From: CAZNKU01 sp045541135 | GTDB lineage: Bacteria > Bacillota > Clostridia > Monoglobales > Firm-18 | Direction: 5' to 3' | DNA length: 64,000 nucleotides | Assembly: GCA_045541135.1 (NCBI GenBank) | Contig: JAZQIO010000051.1 | Coordinates: 89,023-153,022 of the forward strand | Shown: positions 43,398 to 53,665 of the stretch, in pieces | How the letters are laid out: each line of letters starts with the position of its first letter | Position numbering within the stretch: the stretch's first letter is position 1 | Made by a program: the position numbers and the translations under genes | Notes under the pieces: model-generated | The model's input: only the letters and a program-made list of their open reading frames with translations | Told to the model about the DNA's origin: nothing | Databases searched by the model: none

Positions 43398-44738
43398 TAA
43401 ATCGGTTATTGTTCCTGCACCCATAGTTAAAATTATATCATTGGGTTTTACGTTAGCTTTCAAATGCTCGGCTATTTCGGCAAAGTCCGGAATATAACGG
43501 GCATTTTTTATTTTATCTGATATAGCATGGGAAGAAATACCTATTGTATTTTTCTCGCGTGCTGCATAAATATCTGTTAGTATTACGTTATCATATTTTG
43601 TCAGAACATCAACAAAGTCATTTAACAAAGCTTTTGTTCTTGTGTATGTGTGAGGTTGAAAAACGACCCATATTTTATTGTGCTTCATTTTAGAAGCAGT
43701 ATCGTAGGTTGCAAGTATTTCGGTAGGATGATGAGCATAGTCATCATATACTTTGGCACCGTTTACGGTACCTTTGTATTCAAAACGTCTTTTTGTTCCT
43801 CCGAAACTTTCAATACCTTTTACTATTTTTTTTATGTCTATTCCCATTTTATGGGCGGATGCGAAAACAGCAGTTGCATTTGACACATTGTGTTTTCCTC
43901 CAACAGAAAGGTGAAGTTTTGCTAGTATTTTACCATCTTTGCATACATCAAAAATTCCGCAACCATTTTCATCATAGGATACATTTTTGTATGAATAATC
44001 GCCGTTTGCACCATATTTTATAATTTCACACTTTACATTTTTAAGGCTGTTCATAACGTTTTCATCATCTGAATTTACAACAACATATCCGTTTTCAGGA
44101 ATTTTAAGCATAAATTTATTAAAAGAGCTTTTGATTTGTTCAATTCCGCTGAAATAGTCAAGATGGTCTTCCTCGATGTTCAGAATTAAAGCGGCATAAG
44201 GATTGAATTTTAAGAAGCTGTCTACATATTCACAGCCTTCAAAAATCAGAAATTTATCCTTACCTATACGATAATTTCCACCAATGGTATTTAAAACTCC
44301 GCCCACCAAAATTGTTGGATCCTCATCGGCCTCCAGCAAAACGCACGATAACATAGATGTTGTTGTTGTTTTACCATGAGTGCCGCTTATTGATATGGGC
44401 ATATTAAAATCAAGCATCATTTCCCCTAAAAAATCTGCACGTTCAAGTGTTTCTATACCTTTGTTTCTTGCTTCGCAAAGTTCGGGATTATCTGCAGCAA
44501 CTGCAGCGGTATATACTACAAGATCAGGATTTTTTATGTTTTCGGGACAATTTGGACCAATAGTAATTTCTGCTCCGTCGTTTCTTAAAATTTTAGTTAT
44601 ATCTGTTTCTGTCCAGTCGGAACCGGAAACTTTGATTCCTTTAGAAAGCAATATGTGCGCAAGTGCACTCATACTTATACCGCCAATTCCTATAAAATGT
44701 ACGTGGCTGTTTTTGGTAAGTTTTTTCAAATTTAACAT
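43371..44738 (-). CDS. murC: UDP-N-acetylmuramate-L-alanine ligase MurC
   Basis: Adds L-Ala to UDP-MurNAc with ATP. It is 455 aa. N-terminal UDP-binding loop VHFIGIGGISMS, ATP loop SGTHGKTTTTSML, central NIEEDHLDYF, and C-terminal ligase domain (GTKRRFEYKG, DDYAHHPTEI). The start is uncertain: ATG 44738 sits directly on a GGGAG element, whereas TTG 44729 (three codons in) has it 9 nt upstream and may be the real start. Its own promoter lies upstream; there is no separate terminator. Confidence 0.97.
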   Translation of the reverse strand: MLNLKKLTKNSHVHFIGIGGISMSALAHILLSKGIKVSGSDWTETDITKILRNDGAEITIGPNCPENIKNPDLVVYTAAVAADNPELCEARNKGIETLERADFLGEMMLDFNMPISISGTHGKTTTTSMLSCVLLEADEDPTILVGGVLNTIGGNYRIGKDKFLIFEGCEYVDSFLKFNPYAALILNIEEDHLDYFSGIEQIKSSFNKFMLKIPENGYVVVNSDDENVMNSLKNVKCEIIKYGANGDYSYKNVSYDENGCGIFDVCKDGKILAKLHLSVGGKHNVSNATAVFASAHKMGIDIKKIVKGIESFGGTKRRFEYKGTVNGAKVYDDYAHHPTEILATYDTASKMKHNKIWVVFQPHTYTRTKALLNDFVDVLTKYDNVILTDIYAAREKNTIGISSHAISDKIKNARYIPDFAEIAEHLKANVKPNDIILTMGAGTITDLSKFLFDIN

Positions 44739-44780
44739 CTCCCTGATTTATATATAACTCAGAATAAATTTCTTTTATCT

Positions 44781-44810
44781 ATTATATAACAAAATTGGTG
44801 AAAAAGTCAA
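44781..44810 (-). promoter_or_regulatory. Promoter of murC
   Basis: Minus strand TTGACT (44810-44805), 18-nt spacer, TATAAT (44786-44781). Confidence 0.8.
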
Positions 44811-44827
44811 AATATTTATGGATTTTT

Positions 44828-44856
44828 TTGAAAAAATGTTGTAAACTATATGTATA
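44828..44856 (+). promoter_or_regulatory. Possible promoter of spoVG
   Basis: TTGAAA (44828-44833), 17-nt spacer, TGTATA (44851-44856). The -10 is poor. In B. subtilis spoVG uses SigH; no good SigH pair (AGGAwwT, GAAT) was seen. Confidence 0.4.
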
Positions 44857-44887
44857 AACAAAAATTAAGCTTTTGAAGGTGGTTTTT

Positions 44888-45157
44888 ATGGATATTACGG
44901 ATATCAAAGTCAGAAAAATAAATACGGAAGGTAAAATGAAAGCAATTGTTTCCGTAACTTTTGATGACGTTTTTGCAGTTCATGATATTAAAATTATTGA
45001 AGGAAATGATAAGCTGTTTGTTGCAATGCCGAGCAGGAAAACTCCTGACGGTGAATATCGTGATATAGCACATCCTATAAATGCTAAAACACGGGAATTA
45101 CTTCAAAATAAAATTATAGAAAAATATGAAGAAGTAAAGAATTCCGAAACACTTTGA
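44888..45157 (+). CDS. spoVG: SpoVG family regulator
   Basis: 89 aa, clear SpoVG: DITDIKVRKINTEGKMKAIV, then FVAMPSRKTPDGEYRDIAHP. SpoVG proteins are small nucleic-acid-binding regulators affecting sporulation, division and wall genes. ATG 44888 is chosen because GAAGGTGG lies about 6 nt upstream; the TTG at 44873 has no ribosome site. Divergent from murC. In B. subtilis spoVG lies before glmU; here glmU is 16 kb away and addB follows. Confidence 0.96.
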   Translation: MDITDIKVRKINTEGKMKAIVSVTFDDVFAVHDIKIIEGNDKLFVAMPSRKTPDGEYRDIAHPINAKTRELLQNKIIEKYEEVKNSETL

Positions 45158-45163
45158 GAATTT

Positions 45164-45188
45164 GTGGGAAATACGCGTTTTTTCCCAC
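45164..45188 (+). terminator. Hairpin between spoVG and addB
   Basis: Eight-bp stem GTGGGAAA/TTTCCCAC (45164-45171 with 45181-45188), followed by TTTA only. Weak as a terminator, and addB starts 22 nt later. Confidence 0.45.
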
Positions 45189-45209
45189 TTTACATATGGA
45201 GGAAATATT

Positions 45210-48200
45210 ATGTCTCTTAAAATCATATATGGTACGGCAGGTGCCGGGAAAACAGAAAAATGCTTTGAATACATAAACAAAATTGTAAGCAGTACATCAC
45301 AAAACGTAATATATGTTGTACCGGAACAGTATTCTCTTGAGGCAGAGAGGAATATTTCGTCGCTTTTTTCCAAAAAAGCCTTAGACCGTGTTGAAGTTTT
45401 AAGTCCGGAACGTCTTGCCAAAAGGGTATTTTCAACAGTTGGTCCTGTAATGTGTGATTTTTTGGATGACAATGCTAAATTAATGATTGTTGAAAAAACA
45501 CTGATTAAAGTATCCGGTAAATTGGTGTATTTTGCAAGAAATGTTGATGTTCCCGGCTTTGCTTCTGTTATTCTTAATTTAATTAAAGAACTAAAAAGCA
45601 ACTGTATTGACTCTGAAACAGTCCGCAAGCTTGCTGATGCAACACCTAATCCGTCTTTAAAGTTTAAACTTCATGACCTTTTTTTGATTTACAGTGAATA
45701 TGAAAAGTTTTTTGATTTCCCTTATTGTGATTCGGATGATAACATGAACAGGTTGTCAGAGAAGATAGATGAACATCACTTGTTTAAAAACACACATTTT
45801 GTGTTCGATAATTTTGTAAGCTTTTCAAAACAACAGTTAAAAGTGATTGAATCTGTATTGAAAAATTCGCAATGTGCAGTTTTTTCTTTGACAACAGATA
45901 CTTTAAAATATACAAATAATTTTAATCTTTTTTACAAAACACAAATTACCTCTGAAAAATTATATGAAATCGCATATAGAAATAATATTGAAGTTTTACC
46001 TAACACATATATTGAAAGTTCCGATTCTGTAAATGTAGAACTTGATTATTTGAAGAACACCTATTTTTCAAATAAATTTAGCCCGTACGATAAAAAAACC
46101 GAAAGTGTTTTTGTTTGTAAAAGTGATAATTATAACAACGAAACCGAACAGATTGCGCAGGAAATACATCGACTTGTAAGAGAAGATAACTATAAGTATG
46201 CTGATTTTGCTGTTATAACAAGAAATACCGAAGTGTACTATCCTATAATACGTGATGTGTTTGAAAGATATGAAATATTTTACAATATTACCGAAACAAA
46301 ATATTCGAACAATAATTTTTTATTTGGTACATTGTTGTCTGTTTTTAATGTTGTGATTAATAAATATTCTTTTGATTCTGTTTTTGCTTTTATCAGAAGT
46401 TGTATTTGTAACCTCGAAAATAAGGATAAATTCTTATTGGAAAATTATATACTTGAGGTCGGAAACCGTGAAAAAATATGGACCGATAATAGTGATGTTA
46501 TATTTAAAGGCGGTTTTTCAGATAGCGAACTTGCTAATATTAATAAAAGTCTGAATTATGTTCGGAAATGTTTTTCTGTTTTTACAGATAATTTTAAAGG
46601 TCGGAAAAGTGTTAAAGAAATAATTTCTGCATATGCAAAGTTTCTTGAATTTACTGATGCTGAAAATAATGTAAAAAAAATCATAAACAAATTTCGCAAA
46701 GATGGAAATAATCAGCTTGCAGATGAAACAGAAGCTGTATATAACCACATTATAAATTCACTAAATCAAATGTCTTTGTATTTTGGTGATACATTAATAA
46801 CTTTTGAAAAATTTTATAAAATTTTGGAATCTGCTTTGACAAATAAAGAAATTGATGCTTTGCCTTCGGGTGTTGATGATGTTTTAATTACCACCATTGA
46901 CAGATTTCAGGCAACAAAGCGCAAAGTTGTTTTTGTTATCGGAGTTTCCGAAGGAGCGATACCTAAAGGTTACATAAATGAAGGTATTTTTAAAACAGAT
47001 GAGTTGGAATACTTAGGTGTAGAGGAAAATATAGTACAGAAGCACTGTGATGAAAATTATATTATTTACAGAATGTTTTCGTCAGCAGAGGAAAAACTTT
47101 ATCTTTCTTATCCCACCGGTGACAACGAAGGAAAATCTGTTGCACCATCACCAATAATTGTTAATATTAAAAAGATCTTTTCAAATATCACAGAAATTCA
47201 GAATATATATGAAAAAATTAATAAACTTGAAGAAGTAGAAGGGATTATGCCTACCTTTAATAAACTTATAAAATACAATGCAAAAGGTTTTTGGAATACT
47301 GTTTTAAAGTGGTATAAAACAAACAGACCGAATCTTTTTGGTATTGTTGAAAGTGCCGGAAAATATACAAATCTTCCGCCGAAATTGCAAAGTGATATTG
47401 TGAAAAAATTATATGGTTCTGAAATTAAATCAAGTATATCACGTGTTGAAAAATATAATCAGTGCCGTTTTGCATATTTTGTAAGATATGGGCTTAATGT
47501 TAATGAACGCACCGAACACAAGATTGAAGCAAGAGATTACGGATCATATATGCATGAAATTATCGAAAAGTTCTCTTTGTTTTCCGAACAATACGGGTGG
47601 GAAAATATTACTGAAGAAATATGTAAGCAAAAAGCAATTGAGCTAACTAACGAGGTTTTGAATAATAATTTAAGTGCTTTTTATACGGAATCAAAACGTC
47701 AGACATATTTATTTAATAAGATAACTTCAACGATGAAAACTGTATTATGGAATATTGCAGGTTTTTACAAGGAAAGCGGTTTTGTGTCTATCGGTCATGA
47801 ATTGTGTTTTGATGACGATGCTGAGTTTGAACCTATAAGAATTACTTTGTCTGATGGTACAACTGTAAAATTACGTGGTAAAATTGACCGTGCAGACATT
47901 AAGCGTACCCCTAATGGCAATTTTGTAAGTATAACAGATTATAAATCTTCTTCCAAAGATATTGATTTTGAAAAAATTCTTTGTGGTATACAGATTCAGT
48001 TGCCGATTTATATTAGTGCAGTATGTAAAAATCTTGAAAATAAGGGAGAAAATGTAATTCCCGCAGCAATGCTTTATTATCATATTGATGATCCTGTTAT
48101 AGACGGAGAAAAAATCACTTCTGATGAGGATGTCATTAAGGAAATTGAAAAGAAATTACAGATGCATGGTGTTATTCATGAATCGGCAGATATTCCATCT

Positions 48201-48458
48201 GTATTTATTGCGAAGAAAAGTGTTACAATGAGCCAAGTTAACAAAATTTGTGAAACTGCATATAAAAAGATGAAAGAAGCTTTGGAAGAAATGATTGCAG
48301 GAAATATTCAGATAAATCCATATAGTATAGGGACATCAACGGCATGTGACTACTGTCCGTATAACAGCGTGTGTAATTTTGACCAATGTTTCAGTGACAA
48401 CCAATACAACAAACAAAAAACTATGAAAATGGAGGAGTTTTTCGAAAATGTCGAATAA
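45210..48458 (+). CDS. addB: ATP-dependent helicase/nuclease subunit AddB
   Basis: Partner of AddA in double-strand break end processing. It is 1082 aa. Walker A is GTAGAGKT at 8-15. The C-terminal nuclease domain has GKIDRADI and ITDYKSSSKDID. The iron-sulfur cluster cysteines are YNQCRFAYF before the nuclease core and CDYCPYNSVC after it. ATG 45210 is chosen (GGAGG 7 nt upstream), trimming 16 codons of open frame above. addA overlaps its 3' end by 11 nt. Confidence 0.96.
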   Translation: MSLKIIYGTAGAGKTEKCFEYINKIVSSTSQNVIYVVPEQYSLEAERNISSLFSKKALDRVEVLSPERLAKRVFSTVGPVMCDFLDDNAKLMIVEKTLIKVSGKLVYFARNVDVPGFASVILNLIKELKSNCIDSETVRKLADATPNPSLKFKLHDLFLIYSEYEKFFDFPYCDSDDNMNRLSEKIDEHHLFKNTHFVFDNFVSFSKQQLKVIESVLKNSQCAVFSLTTDTLKYTNNFNLFYKTQITSEKLYEIAYRNNIEVLPNTYIESSDSVNVELDYLKNTYFSNKFSPYDKKTESVFVCKSDNYNNETEQIAQEIHRLVREDNYKYADFAVITRNTEVYYPIIRDVFERYEIFYNITETKYSNNNFLFGTLLSVFNVVINKYSFDSVFAFIRSCICNLENKDKFLLENYILEVGNREKIWTDNSDVIFKGGFSDSELANINKSLNYVRKCFSVFTDNFKGRKSVKEIISAYAKFLEFTDAENNVKKIINKFRKDGNNQLADETEAVYNHIINSLNQMSLYFGDTLITFEKFYKILESALTNKEIDALPSGVDDVLITTIDRFQATKRKVVFVIGVSEGAIPKGYINEGIFKTDELEYLGVEENIVQKHCDENYIIYRMFSSAEEKLYLSYPTGDNEGKSVAPSPIIVNIKKIFSNITEIQNIYEKINKLEEVEGIMPTFNKLIKYNAKGFWNTVLKWYKTNRPNLFGIVESAGKYTNLPPKLQSDIVKKLYGSEIKSSISRVEKYNQCRFAYFVRYGLNVNERTEHKIEARDYGSYMHEIIEKFSLFSEQYGWENITEEICKQKAIELTNEVLNNNLSAFYTESKRQTYLFNKITSTMKTVLWNIAGFYKESGFVSIGHELCFDDDAEFEPIRITLSDGTTVKLRGKIDRADIKRTPNGNFVSITDYKSSSKDIDFEKILCGIQIQLPIYISAVCKNLENKGENVIPAAMLYYHIDDPVIDGEKITSDEDVIKEIEKKLQMHGVIHESADIPSVFIAKKSVTMSQVNKICETAYKKMKEALEEMIAGNIQINPYSIGTSTACDYCPYNSVCNFDQCFSDNQYNKQKTMKMEEFFENVE

Positions 48459-51400
48459 GTGGACTAATGAACAAAAGCAAGCAATTGAAGAACGAAATAA
48501 CAATATTCTTGTTTCTGCTGCTGCAGGCTCCGGTAAAACCGCTGTACTTGTACAGCGAGTTGTGGATATGGTCACTGATAAAAACAATCCGGTATACATA
48601 AATCACCTGCTTGTTGCAACTTTTACCAATGCAGCAGCTGCAGAAATGAAGGATAGAATATATATTGCACTTCAGGAAAAACTTAAAGATAATCCAAATG
48701 ACCCTTTTTTAAAAGAACAACTTGCTTTGCTTGGGCAGGCACAGATTTCCACTGTACATTCATTTTGTACAAACCTTATTCGGGAAAACTTTCACCTCTT
48801 AGGGATACGACATGATTTTGATATAGCAGATGAGGTGCGGCTTGCAACTATTAAAAAGAATGCTTTGGAGCTTGTTCTTGAAGAAAAATATAACGATTCG
48901 GATGTTGATTTTTATAACACTGTTGACGCATTTGGTGGTAAAAAAGATGACAGCGGTCTTGAGAAGATTGTAATGAAGGTTTTTGGTTTTTCCGAAAGTT
49001 TACCTGATTCTGAAATCTGGTTGAAAGATTGTTATGAAAATCTAAACAATGAATTGTATATAAATAAAATAAAAAACTATGTAATTGATAGTATCAAAAG
49101 TGATGTTGAGGAAATTATTAAGGATTATGACAGAGCAATAGAAATTATAGATAACGATGCAGGTATTGCAGGGTATATGAAGTCTTTTTTGGAAGATAAA
49201 GAGTTTTTTGAAAAAATTCTTGGACCAAAGAACAATGATACTATTGAATTGGTGAATAATTTCAAATTCAAAAATATTGGTCATAAAAAGTCTGATGCAG
49301 ATCCTATAAATACCGAGTGTGTAAAGGAAATCAGGGAAGATGCAAAAGCACGAATTAATGAATTGAAGATTTTGTATTGCTATGCTGATGAGATGATCGA
49401 CAGTGAGATAAAAGCTGTTTTTCCCTATGTAAAAACCATTTGTACTTTAGTTATGAATTTTAAAAAGAAATTTTCAGAAATGAAAGAACAGGAAAATATT
49501 CTTGATTTTAATGACCTTGAACATTATGCTATAAGGCTGCTTGAGGAAAACGAGGATTTGAGAGAATATCTGAAAGGCTTTTACACAGAAATACTTGTTG
49601 ATGAGTATCAGGATACAAACGGTGTACAAGCTCATTTGTTTAATTTGTTGTCTAATGGTAAAAACCTGTTTACTGTAGGTGACGTAAAACAAAGCATATA
49701 CGGTTTTCGTAATTCAAATCCAAAGTATTTTCTCGAAAAATACGATTCGTTTGATTTTGAAAATTCCGAAAAAGGGATTAAAATTAATCTTTCTAAAAAT
49801 TTCAGAAGCAGCAATGCTATTATTTCCGGCATCAATAATTTTTTTGAAAAACTTATGATATCAAAAGTCGGAGGAGTATCTTACAATGATGGGCATGCTC
49901 TTGTTTTCGGTAATGATGAAATTAAAGACATTGATTCCTCGGTGGAAAGATATGTTATTAACACATCAAAAAAAGACAATGATTCCTTTGATGAGGATAA
50001 ACACACTTTAGAGGCTATTTTTGTTGCGAATAAAATTTATGATTTAGTTGAAGTAAAGAAGCCTGAAATATATGACAAAAAGGAAAAAATTCACAGACCG
50101 GTCACATATAAAGATATTGTTGTGCTTATGAGAAAAACTAAAAATCTCGCATCACAATATGCGGAAGTTTTCGCTGACAGAGGAATTCCGGTTTATACAG
50201 CAGAATCCGGAGGTTATTTTAATTGTATTGAAATTGCAACTGTAATATCATTTTTGAATGTTATAGAAAATCCCCTTCAGGATATTCCATTGCTGGCAGT
50301 TATGAGAAGCCCGATTTTTGGATTTGATGATAACTATATTGCGAAAATCAGGTCTGACAACAGAGAAATTCACTTTTATGATCTTCTTAAAAAATCGGAT
50401 GACCCAAAGGTTATGTCATTTGTCGGAAAAATTGATGAACTTAGAGAATTTGCCAAATATAATAATATTAGCTCTTTAGTAAGAAAAATTATTTTTGATA
50501 CCGGATACTATTATTTTGTAGGAAATCTGCCGAATGGTGATTTCAGAATACAAAATTTGAATCTTTTGTGCGAAAGAGCAGGAAGTTTTTCGGCAAAAAG
50601 TCATAAAACCGTTTCTGATTTTATATCATATGTCAAATCAATGATTGAAAGTAAAAATGAATATTCATCTCCTAAGCTTTGCAGTGAAAATGACAATGTA
50701 GTAAACATTATGTCTATTCATAAAAGTAAAGGCTTAGAGTTTCCTGTTGTTTTTTTGTGCGAAACAGGCATGCAGTTTAACAAGGATGATTTAAAGGCGA
50801 ATTTCATTTACGATGAAGAATATGGACTTGCAATGAATATTATAGATGTAGAAAAACGTCTGAAATTTGTTCCTTTTTTAAAAAAAGCAATTTGTATGAA
50901 GAAAAAAGACGAATTGATTGCTGAAGAAATAAGATTGTTGTACGTTGCTCTTACCAGAGCAAAATATAAGTTGATAATTACAGGCACTACAGCTTACAAG
51001 GGTAGCTCGTCAGATGACGATATGAGCTCGTACAGAATTAAGTTATATAATAATTACCTTGATATGTTGCTTTTGAAAAATAAGTATATTCCGGATGCTG
51101 TAGTATATAATGTATCTGATGTTCTTAATTCGGATAATATTATTTTTGAACATAAAGATGTAAATAAAACCGAATTTGATTATTCTGAATTTTATGACGC
51201 CGTTTCTGAGCGTTTGGAATTTTCATATGCATACGCAGAAAATAAGATGATTCCATCAAAAAAATCAATAAGTGAAATAGCTGACGGAACCACAGATGTT
51301 ATTCTTAACCATATATCTATTGACGATTCGGGTGTTACGCCTGCACAGAGGGGTACATTGGTACATTTTGTGCTGCAAAATATCGATCTTAAAAATGTTG

Positions 51401-51798
51401 GTGATATTTCATCAATTGTGTCACAGATTAATTCGATGACAGAAAAGAAATATTTTGACAGCAAGTATAAAGATATTATTGATGTAAATGCCATTTATGA
51501 TTTTTTCGTAAGTGATATTGGAAAAAGGATGCTTAGTTCAGAGGAAGTATACAGAGAATTTAAATTTTGCGTAGATGTACCGGCAAATGAACTTGGATAT
51601 GATTCGGAAAAAGAAACGGTACTTGTTCAGGGAGTTATAGACTGTTGTTTTCTTGAAGAGGATGAATTTGTTATAATAGACTACAAAACAGGTAGCCTTA
51701 GTGACAAATATAAAACGCAGATACAGTTGTATAAAAGGTGTTTGGAAATATCTACGGGAAGAAAAGTGAAGGAAACATGTATTTATCCTTTAATTTAA
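48448..51798 (+). CDS. addA: ATP-dependent helicase/nuclease subunit AddA
   Basis: UvrD-like 3'-5' helicase with a RecB-type nuclease tail; with AddB it resects ends to a Chi-like site for RecA loading. It is 1116 aa, about 100 shorter than the B. subtilis protein. Motifs: WTNEQKQAIE (Q motif), SAAAGSGKTAVL, VDEYQDTN, VGDVKQSIYGFR, SIHKSKGLEFPVVF, LLYVALTRAK, and the nuclease signature VIIDYKTG at the C-terminus. Its start lies 11 nt inside addB. Confidence 0.97.
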   Translation: MSNKWTNEQKQAIEERNNNILVSAAAGSGKTAVLVQRVVDMVTDKNNPVYINHLLVATFTNAAAAEMKDRIYIALQEKLKDNPNDPFLKEQLALLGQAQISTVHSFCTNLIRENFHLLGIRHDFDIADEVRLATIKKNALELVLEEKYNDSDVDFYNTVDAFGGKKDDSGLEKIVMKVFGFSESLPDSEIWLKDCYENLNNELYINKIKNYVIDSIKSDVEEIIKDYDRAIEIIDNDAGIAGYMKSFLEDKEFFEKILGPKNNDTIELVNNFKFKNIGHKKSDADPINTECVKEIREDAKARINELKILYCYADEMIDSEIKAVFPYVKTICTLVMNFKKKFSEMKEQENILDFNDLEHYAIRLLEENEDLREYLKGFYTEILVDEYQDTNGVQAHLFNLLSNGKNLFTVGDVKQSIYGFRNSNPKYFLEKYDSFDFENSEKGIKINLSKNFRSSNAIISGINNFFEKLMISKVGGVSYNDGHALVFGNDEIKDIDSSVERYVINTSKKDNDSFDEDKHTLEAIFVANKIYDLVEVKKPEIYDKKEKIHRPVTYKDIVVLMRKTKNLASQYAEVFADRGIPVYTAESGGYFNCIEIATVISFLNVIENPLQDIPLLAVMRSPIFGFDDNYIAKIRSDNREIHFYDLLKKSDDPKVMSFVGKIDELREFAKYNNISSLVRKIIFDTGYYYFVGNLPNGDFRIQNLNLLCERAGSFSAKSHKTVSDFISYVKSMIESKNEYSSPKLCSENDNVVNIMSIHKSKGLEFPVVFLCETGMQFNKDDLKANFIYDEEYGLAMNIIDVEKRLKFVPFLKKAICMKKKDELIAEEIRLLYVALTRAKYKLIITGTTAYKGSSSDDDMSSYRIKLYNNYLDMLLLKNKYIPDAVVYNVSDVLNSDNIIFEHKDVNKTEFDYSEFYDAVSERLEFSYAYAENKMIPSKKSISEIADGTTDVILNHISIDDSGVTPAQRGTLVHFVLQNIDLKNVGDISSIVSQINSMTEKKYFDSKYKDIIDVNAIYDFFVSDIGKRMLSSEEVYREFKFCVDVPANELGYDSEKETVLVQGVIDCCFLEEDEFVIIDYKTGSLSDKYKTQIQLYKRCLEISTGRKVKETCIYPLI

Positions 51799-51821
51799 TT
51801 GCTTTTTATATACATAAATAC

Positions 51822-51850
51822 TTGATATTGTATAATTTTTTTGTTATAAT
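51822..51850 (+). promoter_or_regulatory. SigA-type promoter of the ireB operon
   Basis: TTGATA (51822-51827), 17-nt spacer, TATAAT (51845-51850), 59 nt before ireB. Confidence 0.82.
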
Positions 51851-51909
51851 GATATATATTGTTGTTTTAAACTATTTTATAACTAATTATAGTACAGGAG
51901 GCTGATGAT

Positions 51910-52155
51910 ATGGACAGCGAAACAATGAAATTTGACGGTTTTAATAAAAAGGCTGAGCCAAGAGAAATTATATTGGAAGTATACCAGGCTTTAAAGGAAA
52001 AGGGTTATAATCCGATCAGTCAGTTTGTTGGATATGTTATGTCGGGTGACCCTACATACATTACAAGTCACAATAATGCCCGTGCTTTGATTATGAAACT
52101 TGAACGTGATGAATTGGTTGAAGAATTATTTAAAGAATACCTGAAAGACGAATAG
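51910..52155 (+). CDS. ireB: IreB family regulatory phosphoprotein
   Basis: 81 aa, with the IreB (UPF0297) pattern: MKFD near the start, EVYQALKEKGYNPISQFVGY and SGDPTYITSHNNAR. In Enterococcus IreB is phosphorylated on threonines by the PASTA kinase IreK and affects cephalosporin tolerance. Usually it sits before ruvX; here it is 10 nt ahead of murJ. The N-terminal Thr5 and other threonines are candidate phosphosites, by analogy only. AGGAGG precedes ATG 51910. Confidence 0.95.
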   Translation: MDSETMKFDGFNKKAEPREIILEVYQALKEKGYNPISQFVGYVMSGDPTYITSHNNARALIMKLERDELVEELFKEYLKDE

Positions 52156-52165
52156 GGGTTTTCAC

Positions 52166-53665
52166 TTGAAAAGTACAGTTAAAACAGTTAGCTTTATGAT
52201 GATAGCAACTTTGTTTTCTAAAGTTGCAGGTTTGCTGAGAGATGTTTTCATCGCAGCAAAATATGGTACTGAAAGTATGGAGGCTGTTGCGTACAGTTAT
52301 GCAAGCAGTCTACCGGTGCAATTATTTGATTTTACTCTTGGCGCGGCTGTTCTGGCAACCTTTATTCCTATATTTAACGGATATATGGAAAAAGGGGAAA
52401 AAACAAGAGCATATGAGTTTTCGAATAATTTTATAAATATCACAGTTTTGATATCCGCAACCATAAGTGTATTGGGTATGCTGTTTTCAAAGCAGATAGG
52501 TATGTTTATTGCACCTGATCTTAATGCCGAAACGCAGGAATTGTTGCAAAACCTTATAATAATTGTATTACCTACAACAATTTTTACAACATTAGCATAT
52601 GCCTTTGTTGGTATTTTACAGTCGCTTGATGAATTTAATATACCGGCTATAATAAGTATGGTATCAAATGTTGTTATTATAATATATATTTTGTTTTTTG
52701 ATAACGTGTATGGTCTGTGTTGTGCTATGCTTGTTGGATGGGCAATGCAGTTTATAATACAAATTCCGTCATTAGTTAAGAAAAAATACAAATACAAATT
52801 TTCTTTTAATTTTAAAGATGCCGGCATAAAGGAAGCGTTAATTCTCGCTTTACCTATTTTGATTAGTTCATGGGTTCAGCCAATTTCGCTTTTTGTAAAT
52901 AAAAGATATGCTTCGTCTATAGTTGGCGGAGGACCTGCGTTAGATTATGCAAACCGTTTTTACATTATAGTTGTAGGTGTTTTTGTACTTGCTATAACCA
53001 ATTATATTTTTCCTGCCTTGTCGAAAAAAGCCGGAGTTAATGATGAAAAAGGGTTTAATGATATTTTATCCGGGTCGGTACGTGTTATGCTTCTTATCAT
53101 CACGCCTATAATGGTTGGTATGTTTTTGCTTTCGGAAGATATTATAAGGCTTGTTTACGGAAGAGGAAGTTTTGATGCTGATTCAATTATTCTTACAGCA
53201 TCAGCTTTAGGATTTTATGCACTGGGAATGATTGCATATGGTATTAACGAAATTTTGAATAAATGTTTTTACTCGATGAAAAATGCAAAAGTGCCTATGA
53301 TTGCATCTTTTGTTGGAATTGCTGTTTCAATTATTTTATCCTCTCTTTCTGTAAAGGTTTGGAATATTGGTGTAAAAGGACTTGCTTTCAGTTCTTCAGT
53401 TTCTGTGTGGATTGTTGCTATAATATTACTTTTATTTATACAAAAAAAGAACAAGTTTTTAAATTTGTCTTTGTTAGTTCATATACTTAAGGTTTTTGCT
53501 TCAGCAGCTATTATGGCATTATTTATTGTGGTTGTAAAATCATTTGTTGGTGATTTTAATGTTTTTATACGTCTTTTAATTACAGTTGCAGGTGGTGCAA
53601 TTGTGTATGCAATATGTTTACTTCTTCTGAGAGTTAAAGAAATTTGGGAGGTGATAAGAAGATGA
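52166..53665 (+). CDS. murJ: Lipid II flippase MurJ
   Basis: 499 aa, about 14 membrane segments, MVF/MviN family. TVSFMMIATLFSKVAGLLRD at the N-terminus and ALPILISSWVQPISLFVNKR in the middle are typical. It moves lipid II to the outer face for the SEDS/PBP enzymes. TTG 52166 is the start, with AGGGG 7 nt upstream. Its end overlaps the next gene by 4 nt (ATGA). Polysaccharide flippases of the same superfamily are an alternative, given the ligase gene next door. Confidence 0.92.
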   Translation: MKSTVKTVSFMMIATLFSKVAGLLRDVFIAAKYGTESMEAVAYSYASSLPVQLFDFTLGAAVLATFIPIFNGYMEKGEKTRAYEFSNNFINITVLISATISVLGMLFSKQIGMFIAPDLNAETQELLQNLIIIVLPTTIFTTLAYAFVGILQSLDEFNIPAIISMVSNVVIIIYILFFDNVYGLCCAMLVGWAMQFIIQIPSLVKKKYKYKFSFNFKDAGIKEALILALPILISSWVQPISLFVNKRYASSIVGGGPALDYANRFYIIVVGVFVLAITNYIFPALSKKAGVNDEKGFNDILSGSVRVMLLIITPIMVGMFLLSEDIIRLVYGRGSFDADSIILTASALGFYALGMIAYGINEILNKCFYSMKNAKVPMIASFVGIAVSIILSSLSVKVWNIGVKGLAFSSSVSVWIVAIILLLFIQKKNKFLNLSLLVHILKVFASAAIMALFIVVVKSFVGDFNVFIRLLITVAGGAIVYAICLLLLRVKEIWEVIRR